From: Penaeus vannamei
Lineage: Eukaryota > Arthropoda > Malacostraca > Decapoda > Penaeidae
Assembly (NCBI RefSeq): GCF_042767895.1
Contig: NC_091577.1
Span: 33,281,932-33,311,931 of the forward strand
Length of the DNA: 30,000 nucleotides
Direction of reading: 5' to 3'
Shown: one piece after another, positions 10,679 to 18,592 of the stretch
Layout: every line of letters begins with the position of its first letter
Position numbering within the stretch: position 1 is the stretch's first letter
Program-made: the position numbers and the translations under genes
The notes under the pieces: model-generated
Told to the model about the DNA's origin: nothing
Databases searched by the model: none
Seen by the model: only the letters and a program-made list of their open reading frames with translations

Positions 10679-12135
10679 ACGAACAATTATACTAACAGCT
10701 TCCGCCTGAATCACGATTTTGTATTTGAAAATCTGTTTCCATTAAAAAGAATTAAATTTAAAAAATCTGATCTCATTGTATTAATTTACCGAGAAATATA
10801 AAGAACTATTATGACCTAATTCATATGGGAACTTTTTATTGGGTCATGATAATTAATCTATTAAATGTAGAGTTGTGAGTCATCATGATAAGATCTTAAA
10901 AGAAATTATTGTTTGCGAGAAGAAGAAAAGAAAAGGGAAAAGAAAAATATTGATAACGATGATAATAAAAAAAAAGGAAAAGAAGCAGAAAAAAACATAA
11001 TTAAAAAAGAAAAAAGAAGAAGACGTATGATAATATGATGTAGCACAAAACAAGAAGGAGAAGGGGAAGGAGAAAAGGAAAGAAAGAAATGAAGAAAATG
11101 AATAGAAAGATCAATAATAATAAGAACAACAGGAAAAACAAAACAAAACAAGAACATTGAGAAAAGTAAAAGTAAACGGAATAATCAAAATATATTATAT
11201 ATTTCGCCGAGGAAGAAGAAAAGAAACAGGAAAAGAAAAAATATTGATAACGATGATAAGAAAATAAAAGGAAATTTCGCCGAGGTGTCAGTGCTGTGTA
11301 TAGGATTTCCATAAATATCTTAATAACCTGAAACCTGTTTAAAATACTCTAGGTGTAAAAGAACAACTATTATCAGGAAAAACAAGTGGAAAAGTAGAAA
11401 AAGAAAGAAAGAAATGAAGAAAATGAATAGAATGATCAATAATAAGAACAACAGAAAAAAAACAAGAACAATGGGAAAAGAAAGGAGAAAGAAAAAATAA
11501 ATGAGAAAAGACAAATTCCCGAAAATAATTGCTACGAGCCTCTTCCTGCCTCGTGACGGCCTCCCGTTGCGTCCCGCGAATTGCCAATAAATTCGCGACC
11601 GAACTGCGCCAAAAGCAGAGCCAGTCGACACTCGCGAGCGCTCAGAGGTCGCGGAAGCCCTTAGACAGGATCGGATCCTCCTTGGCGAGGAGCGAGATCC
11701 GATCCGGCGCCGAGGTTCATTCGCCTATGGTTTCCGTCGCGGGTTCGGAGCCTCGTCGTCCAGCCGATGTTTTGGCTGAAGTGACGATCCGCGATTTTGG
11801 TTTTTGCTTTTTTTGATTTTTGCTTTTTTTTTTTTTTTTTTTTGATTTTTTGAATTTTTGCTTTTTTGATTTTTTTTTTTGATTTTGGATTTTTTGAATG
11901 TTTGCTCTTTTGAATTTATGTTTTTTTTTTTTTTTTTTGCTTTTTTGATTTTTTTTTTTTTTTTTTTTTTTTTTTGCTTTTTTTTAATTTTTGCTTTTAT
12001 TTTATTTTTTTTTTTTTTTATTTTTTTTTTTTTTTTGCTTTTTTGAATTTTTGCTTTTTTTGATTTTTTGCTTTTTTGAATTTTTGCATTTTTTTTCTTT
12101 TTTTTTTTTTTTTGCTTTTTTTTTCTTTCTTTCTG
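10679..12135 (+). repeat. Array unit 5 (with internal deletion)
   Basis: The TTTCGCCGAGG word appears at 11202-11212 and again only 73 bp later at 11275-11285. The second copy is joined at GGAAA directly to TTTCGCC, which looks like a deletion of most of a 293-bp sub-repeat. The GC-rich cassette is at 11531-11798, followed by a T tract to about 12130. Confidence 0.92.
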
Positions 12136-14206
12136 TTACTAACAGCCGCCTGAATCACGATTTTGTATTTGAAAATCTGTTTCCATTAAAAAGAACGAAA
12201 TAAAAAAATCTTCTGATCTCATTGTATTAATTTACCGAGAAATATAAAGAACTATTATGACCTAATTCATATGGGAACTTTTTATTGGATCATGATAATT
12301 AATCTACTAAATGTAGAGATGTGAGTCATCATGATAAGATTTTAAAATATTTTTTGCGAGAAGAAGAAAAGAAAAAGGAAAAGAAAAATATTAATAACGA
12401 TGATAATAAAATAAAAGGGAAAGAAGCAGGAAAAACAGAATTGAAAAAAAGAAAAAGAGATGTATGATAATAAGATGTAGCACAAAACATGAAGAAGGAG
12501 AAGGGGAAGGAGAAAAGAAAAGAAACAAATGAAGAAAATGAATAGAAAGATCAATAATAAGAAGAACAACAGGAAAAACAAAACAAAACAAGAACATTGA
12601 GAAAAGTAAAAGTAAACGGAATAATCAAAATATATTATATATTTCGCCGAGGAAGAAGAAAAGAAAAAGGAAAAGAAAAATATTGATAACGATGATAAGA
12701 AAATAAAAGGAAAGAAGCAGAAAAAAACATAATTAAAAAAGAAAAAGAGAAGACGTATGATAATAAGATGTAGCACAAAACAAGAAAAAGGAGAAGGGGA
12801 AGGAGAAAAGGAAAGAAAGAAATGAAGAAAATGAATAGAAAGATCAATAATAATAAGAACAACAGGAAAAAACAAAACAAAACAAGAACATTGAGAAAAG
12901 TAAAAGTAAACGGAATAATCAAAATATATTATATATTTCGCCGAGGAAGAAGAAAATAAACAGGAAAAGAAAAAATATTGATAACGATGATAATAAAATA
13001 AAAGGAAAGAAGCAGAAAAAAACATAATTAAAAAAGAAAAAGAGAAGACGTATGATAATAAGATGTAGCACAAAACAAGAAAAAGGAGAAGGGGAAGGAG
13101 AAAAGGAAAGAAAGAAATGAAGAAAATGAATAGAAAGATCAATAATAATAAGAACAACAGGAAAAACAAAACAAAACAAGAACATTGAGAAAAGTAAAAG
13201 TAAACGGAATAATCAAAATATATTATATATTTCGCCGAGGTGTCAGTGCTGTGTATAGGATTTCCATAAATATCTTAATAACCTGAAACCTGTTTAAAAT
13301 ACTCTAGGTGTAAAAGAACAACTATTATCAGGAAAAACAAGTGGAAAAGTAGAAAAAGAAAGAAAGAAATGAAGGAAATGAATAGAATGATCAATAATAA
13401 GAAGAACAACAGAAAAAAAACAAAACAAGAACAATGGGAAAAGAAAAGAGAAAGAAAAAATAAATGAGAAAAGACAAATTCCCAAAAAATAATTGTTACG
13501 AGCCTCTTCCTGCCTCGTGACGGCCTCCCGTTGCGTCCCGCGAATTGCCAATAAATTCGCGACCGAACTGCGCCAAAAGCAGAGCCAGTCGACACTCGCG
13601 AGCGCTCAGAGGTCGCGGAAGCCCTTAGACAGGATCGGATCCTCCTCAGCGAGGAGCGAGACCCGATCCGGCGCCGAGGTTCATTCGCCTATGGTTTCCG
13701 TCGCGGGTTCGGAGCCTCGTCGTCCAGCCGATGTTTTGGCTGAAATGACGATCCGCGATTTTGATTTTTGCTTTTTTTTTCGCTTTTTTGCTTTTTTTTA
13801 TTTATTTTTTGAATTTTTGCTTTTTTTGATTTTTGCATTTTTTGTTTTTTTTGATTTTAGCTCTTTTGATTTTTTTTTTTTTTTTTTTTGGATTTTTTGA
13901 ATTTTTGCTCTTTGGAATTTATGTTTTTTTTTTTTTTTTTTTTTTTTGCTTTTTTGATTTTTTGTATTTCTTTTTTGTTTCTTTTTTTGTTTTTCCTTTT
14001 TTTATTTTTTTATTTTTTTGCTTTTTTTATTTTTTGCTTTTTTTGAATTTTTGCTTTTTTGAATTTTTTTTAATTTTTGCTTTTTTTATTTTTTTCTTTT
14101 TTTGAATTTTTGCTTTTTTTCTTGAATTTATGCTTTTTTTTTTTTTTTTTTTTGTTTTTTTTGCTTTTATTTATTTATTTATTATTTTTTTTTTTTTTCT
14201 TTTTTT
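12136..14206 (+). repeat. Array unit 6 (expanded, head truncated)
   Basis: The head lacks the ACGAACAATTAT start and begins at TTACTAACAGCCGCC, with further small losses. Sub-repeats of 294 bp are marked by TTTCGCCGAGG at 12642, 12936 and 13230. The GC-rich cassette is at 13495-13762 and is followed by a T tract of about 440 bp. Confidence 0.92.
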
Positions 14207-15185
14207 ACGAACAATTATACTAACAGCTTCCGCCTGAATCACGATTTTGTATTTGAAAATCTGTTTCCATTAAAAAGAATTAAATAAAAAAAAATCTGAT
14301 CTCATTGTATTAATTTACCGAGAAATATAAAGAACTATTATGACCTAATTCATATGGGAACTTTTTATTCGGTCATGATAATTAATCTACTAAATGTAGA
14401 GCTGAGAGTCATCATGATAAGATTTTAAAAGAATAATTTTTTTGCGAGAAGAAGAAAAGAAAAAGGAAAAGAAAAATATTGATAACGATGATAATAAAAA
14501 AAGGAAAAGAAGCAGGAAAAACAGAATTAAAAAAGAAAAAGAGAAGACGTATGATAATATGATATAGCACAAAACAAGAAAAAGGAGAGGGGGAAGGAGA
14601 AAAGGAAAGAAAGAAATGAAGAAAATGAATAGAAAGATCAATAATAATAAGAACAACAGGAAAAACAAAACAAAACAAGAACATTGAGAAAGACAAAATA
14701 AATAAGAAAAGACAAATTCCCGAGAATAATCGTTACGAGCCTCTTCCTGCCTCGTGACGGCCTCCCGTTGCGTCCCGCGAATTGCCAATAAATTCGCGAC
14801 CGAACTGCGCCAAAAGCAGAGCCAGTCGACACTCGCGAGCGTTCAGAGGTCGCGGGAAGCCCTTAGACAGGATCGGATCCTCCTTGGCGAGGAGCGAGAT
14901 CCGATCCGGCGCCGAGGTTCATTCGCCTATGGTTTCCGTCGCGGGTTCGGAGCCTCGTCGTCCAGCCGATGTTTTGGCTGAAATGGCGATCCGCGATTAT
15001 TATTTTTTTTTTTATTATTATTATTTTTTTATTTATTTATTTATTTATTCTTTTTTTTTTTTTTTTGCTTTTATTAATTTTTGCTTTTTTTAATCTTCGA
15101 TTTTTTTTAATTTTTGCTTTTTTGAATTTATGTTTGTTTGAATTTTTGCTTTTCTGAATTTTTGCTTTTTTATTTTTTTATTTTC
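14207..15185 (+). repeat. Array unit 7 (terminal, short form)
   Basis: The head is normal, the TTTCGCCGAGG segment is missing as in unit 3, and the GC-rich cassette lies at 14732-15000. It is followed by TTATT- and TTTGC-rich sequence that ends near 15185, where unique DNA begins. Its cassette ends GATTAT, where the other copies end GATTTT. Confidence 0.92.
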
Positions 15186-15275
15186 TTTTTATCTTTGGTT
15201 GGATTGTGACCTTCGCTCACCGGAGACTTTTCTGCGCTCAATTAAACTCGCATAAGGACTAACACCGTATCTATC

Positions 15276-15280
<5 letters not shown>
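15186..15280. other. Unique sequence between the array and the AT microsatellite
   Basis: About 95 bp of unique sequence with no recognisable feature. Confidence 0.5.
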
Positions 15281-15348
<68 letters not shown>

Positions 15349-15423
15349 ATATGTATATATATAAACATATATGTATATATGTATATAAAGATACACACAC
15401 ACAAACACACACACATATATATG

Positions 15424-15510
<87 letters not shown>
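15281..15510. repeat. Compound (TA)n microsatellite with (CA)n and GTAT core
   Basis: Two long (TA)n runs (about 15281-15335 and 15429-15510) flank an interrupted core of GTATGTAT, ATAAACATATATG and CACACACACAAACACACACA. The frames over it encode alternating Ile/Tyr and are artefacts of the repeat. Confidence 0.97.
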
Positions 15511-15512
<2 letters not shown>

Positions 15513-15969
15513 CACCCATAGTGTAATGGGAATATTGTTCAGTGGTATTTAGGCCAAGATCAAACAAATAGTCTATTCTTCAAGGGTACATGTTACGAAG
15601 GTCTATATAAGTACTTATATAAGTACTTACATAGACCTTGCATGTTACTGCCTCAAGATACTTTCTGAAAGCACTTGAATGCGTTGATGGAGACGAACAG
15701 ATGGACTGATAGATGTACAGCTGTACGGATAGATAGTTTTGATAGACATTAGATAGAGGATAAGACGGTTTTGACTGGAAGGAAGATATTCATAATCAAA
15801 TTTCTGAAGTTTAAAAACGAAAAATGACTTCCATTAATACAGCTGATTCTTATTATAAAAATGTTGCTCCATTCCATAACTGAAAGCCTTATTATCCACA
15901 TCACATTATCACTGCACCAGAGTACAGAATTTATAATGACGTTTTATTATGTTGACATTTAAAATATAT
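15511..15969. other. Unique flank outside the left arm
   Basis: AT-rich unique DNA with GATAGATA/ACAGATGG-like words around 15690-15760. It does not align with the flank outside the right arm (29452 onwards), so the symmetry stops at 15970. No gene is seen. Confidence 0.6.
15589..15648. repeat. 42-bp near-perfect palindrome inside an 8-bp direct repeat
   Basis: CATGTTAC at 15589-15596 is repeated at 15641-15648. Between them, after a single G on each side, lies a palindrome at 15598-15639. Its left half (AAGGTCTATATAAGTACTTA plus T) pairs with its right half with one mismatch and no loop. The layout looks like a target-site duplication around a tiny terminal-inverted-repeat element or excision footprint. 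An 8-bp duplication would fit hAT-type insertion, but the ends do not match a terminal sequence that I recognise. Confidence 0.6.
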
Positions 15970-16055
15970 AGTAGTGTGTATATGGACAGAATAGCCTCAC
16001 CCCCATGGGTCCCCCCCTATGTACCTAACGTGTCATAACAGGAAGTGACCTAATG

Positions 16056-16086
16056 ACTTCCGGAAGTAATTACTGTAATCGATTAC
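16056..16086. promoter_or_regulatory. Nested dyad cluster in module P (copy 1)
   Basis: Three perfect palindromes sit in 31 bp. ACTTCCGGAAGT (16056-16067) overlaps GTAATTAC (16066-16073), and GTAATCGATTAC follows one base later (16075-16086). The first contains CCGGAAGT, an ETS-type core, on both strands. A further AGGAAGTG lies about 20 bp upstream. The second and third resemble homeodomain/Cut-type TAATTA and ATCGAT sites. Function is inferred from motif shape only. Confidence 0.45.
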
Positions 16087-16400
16087 GGGAAATCAGTAAC
16101 CTTGACTAATAATGCAGAACACCCACACCTGAAGGGGTGCCCCCCCCCCCCCTCCTCCCTTTCCTCTCCAAAACAACAACAATAATAATGAGAATACGAG
16201 AAAGAGGAAGAAGAAGAAGAAGAGGAACAACAAACAAACATGGATCCTGTTGCCGCAGGTCAAACTGTCATCCTAAGAGCAGGTGTCACAGGTTCCACCA
16301 CCCCAACCCCTCACCCAAAAACACCTTGGACACAGCAGCCTCACCCCCATGGGCCCCCCCCCTATGTACCTAACGTGTCATAACAGGAAGTGCCCTAATA

Positions 16401-16430
16401 ACTTCCGGAAGTAATTACCGTAATCGATTA
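16401..16430. promoter_or_regulatory. Nested dyad cluster in module P (copy 2)
   Basis: ACTTCCGGAAGT at 16401-16412 and GTAATTAC at 16411-16418 are intact. The third dyad is damaged by one base (GTAATCGATTAT). Confidence 0.4.
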
Positions 16431-16815
16431 TGGGAAATCAGTAACCGTGACTAATGATGGAGAACACGCACACCTGAAGGATGCCCCCCTCCCTTTCCTC
16501 TCCAAAACAATAATAATAATAAGGAAAATACGAGAAAGAGAAAGAAGAAGAGAAAGAAGATGAAGAAGTACAACAAACAAACATGCACCCAGCTGCCAAC
16601 ATTTCGGTACCCCACTCCTCCTCTCTAGAGCAATAATGATAAGAGGAGAGGAAGAAGAATAAGAAGAAAAGGAAGAAGATGAAGACAGGAAGAAGTAGAC
16701 AAACAAACTAACATGCATTATCCCCATACCCCAAACACGCTATGGACAGAATAGCCTCACCTCCATAAGTACCGCCCTATGTACCTAACGTGTCATAACA
16801 GGAAGTGCCCTAATG

Positions 16816-16846
16816 ACTTCCGGAAGTAATTACTGTAATCAATTAC
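16816..16846. promoter_or_regulatory. Nested dyad cluster in module P (copy 3)
   Basis: ACTTCCGGAAGT at 16816-16827 and the overlapping GTAATTAC are intact. The third dyad reads GTAATCAATTAC, with its centre changed. Copy 4 near 17364-17395 is more degenerate (ACTTCCGAAAGTAATC). Confidence 0.4.
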
Positions 16847-17830
16847 TGAAAATATATAACCGTGACTAATGAGGGAGAATACGCTCACCTGAATTCTGTC
16901 CTCTCCTCTCCAAAACAATAATAATAATATTGAGAATGAAAGGCAGAAGAAAAAGGAAATTTGTACTCTGCTTACATAGGTCAAACTATCAACCTGAGAG
17001 CAAGTGTCACTGGTTCCACCTCCTCCTCCATTCCTGCAGGTCACAGGAAGAAGAAGATGAAGAAGAACAACAAACAAACACGGATCCTGTTGACACAGGT
17101 CAAACTATCATCTTGAGAGCAGGTGCCACAGGTTCCACCAACCCCCACCACCACCTCACCCAAAAACACCACGGACAAAATTATTCACCCCCATGGTGCC
17201 CTCTTACCCCATAACGTACGTACCTGACATAGGTCAAACTATCTAAGACCAGGTGTCACAGGATCTCCACCACCACACACCCCTTCACCCAAACACACCC
17301 TGGACATATTGGCTCACCACTATAGCTACCCCTTAACGTGTCACGACAGGAAGCAGGCCTAATGACTTCCGAAAGTAATCATCATAATCGATTACTGAAA
17401 ATCAATAACCGTGACTAATGAGGGAGAATACGCACACCCGAAAAATGCCCTCTCCTCTCCAAAAACAATAATAATAATATTGAGAATGAAAGGCTGCAGA
17501 ACAAACAAATATGCACCCTGCTGACATGGGCCAAACTATCAACCTGAGAGCAGGTGCCACAGGTTCCACACCCTCCCCCTTTCCTGTAGGAAGAAGAGAA
17601 GAAGCAGACAAACAAACAAACAAGCACCAATCTGCAGGTGTTACAGGTGATTCACCCCTTCCAGCTTCCCCACATACCCCCTCACCAAAAGCAATGATAA
17701 TGGCTATACCTCATGTCTCAACATGTAAGAGGAAGAAGATGAATAGACAAACAAACAAACATGTACACAGCTGCTGACAGAGGTCAGGGTATTGATCCAA
17801 TAATAGGTGTTACCTCCTACCTCCCCCCCC

Positions 17831-18346
17831 TCCTTCTCAGGTCGAAAGAGGGTCATTTCCGGCGTGAGTTAGGTCACATAGCTATTCATCGTGTTTAAGC
17901 TTGTAGCAAAACAAACTGCACAATAGACCGATGGACAAATTAGCTCCCCTCGCCACCCTCCGCAAGTACTAACTAAAGAGCTAATGCACCCACCAGCATT
18001 GGGTTGCCATAGATGTGTGATCAAAGACATGGCTAATGAGCGTGAAATAATCAATAACCATACCTCACCCTGTTCCTCGCCCAAACACTGCGTGGCCACA
18101 GGTCATCAAAAGAGGGCAAAGAAATACTCTTAGCTGCTCTCCGGATGCGATAAGGGTTAAGAATATTGATCTTGAGGGGGAGGGGTTGTGCGAGGTAAAT
18201 GATCAAGGGTATTGATCTGATAATTATATTTAGCTTTCCATCGTGTCTGAAACACGTAAATTTAGCTTTAATTGCTAATGCACCCCAATAATAATAATAC
18301 AATGCGATGAAAAGGATGACAAAAATCGCCATGTACTCAATATACC
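17831..18346. other. Arm sequence without a recognisable gene (left; mirror 27075-27590)
   Basis: Mostly unique sequence lying beyond the candidate poly(A) signal on the minus strand. It contains small frames of 76 and 93 codons on the minus strand (mirrored on + at 27322 and 27089). These have no recognisable domain and I regard them as chance. Confidence 0.5.
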
Positions 18347-18352
18347 TTTATT
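18347..18352 (-). terminator. Candidate poly(A) signal AATAAA (left arm)
   Basis: Mirror of 27069-27074, reading TTTATT on the + strand. Confidence 0.3.
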
Positions 18353-18433
18353 ATCATCTTCAAATATACACTAGCACAAACAACTAGACATGCTTAAATC
18401 ATACTTGGGCCATATGTCCATCCCCCGCGTCAA

Positions 18434-18592
18434 CTAAAAACTAACATCTTCCTCATCGCTCATGACGATGATTACCGAGTTGCCACGAACGTCGCCTCTC
18501 CCGGGTGGGGTCGGGCGACATCGATGAGTGCGAGAGGGTGTATTCCGGTAACGAGTATGAAAGTGCAACCACTTCCCATGGCGACGGCGCTG
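18434..18592 (-). CDS. Possible terminal coding exon, unknown product (left arm copy)
   Basis: This is the exact mirror of the 26829-26987 segment, so it has the same 52-codon frame and stop, on the minus strand. Its candidate AATAAA lies at 18347-18352 on the minus strand. The two copies would be transcribed away from each other and away from the palindrome centre. The same doubts apply: there is no upstream exon and no recognised family. Confidence 0.25.
   Translation of the reverse strand, partial: QRRRHGKWLHFHTRYRNTPSRTHRCRPTPPGRGDVRGNSVIIVMSDEEDVSF

Larger units (their letters stand above)
4239..15185 (+). repeat. Tandem array of seven composite repeat units
   Basis: The same ordered modules recur seven times head-to-tail on the + strand. 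They are a head beginning ACGAACAATTATACTAACAG; a segment with GAGTCATCATGATAAGAT; a purine-rich middle; usually a TTTCGCCGAGG-to-TATTATCAGG segment; a roughly 268-bp GC-rich cassette starting at GTTACGAGCCTCTTCC; and a T-rich tract. Unit lengths run from about 1.0 to 2.6 kb because the T tract and the purine middle vary. The many 60-180-codon frames repeat unit by unit and are Phe/Leu/Ser- or Lys/Asn-rich, so they follow the repeat. The array could be a complex satellite or a tandemly amplified retroposon. I cannot assign it to a named family. Confidence 0.95.
15970..17830 (+). repeat. Outer-arm family of interspersed tandem modules (left)
   Basis: Two modules alternate here. Module P (about 150 bp) begins GGACAGAATAGCCTCACC, contains ACGTGTCATAACAGGAAGTG and the nested dyads, and ends in ACACCTGAAGG. 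Module Q (about 45 bp) begins AGGTCAAACTATCAACCTGA and ends GGTGCCACAGGTTCCACC. P copies lie at about 15982, 16328, 16741 and 17301. Q copies lie at about 16257, 16978, 17097, 17231 and 17528. Between them lie GGAAGAAGAAGA and CAACAAACAAACATG stretches. The copies differ by scattered substitutions, so the family is older than the inverted duplication. Confidence 0.88.

Noticed and set aside
12342..13169. 275-codon Phe/Leu/Ile-rich frame on minus in the array, looking like a multi-pass membrane protein
   Set aside because: It repeats with the 294-bp sub-repeat period and comes from the antisense of purine-rich DNA. Other units carry stops or shifts at the same place.
4239..15185. CRISPR array
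   Set aside because: Units are 1.0-2.6 kb with long variable T tracts. There is no short direct repeat with uniform unique spacers, and the DNA is eukaryotic in character.
4239..15185. rDNA or histone gene cluster
   Set aside because: The tandem layout suggested it, but no rRNA-like conserved core and no histone peptide appear in any frame of the repeated unit.
15271..15567. Ile/Tyr-repeat frames over the AT microsatellite
   Set aside because: Pure (TA)n translation.
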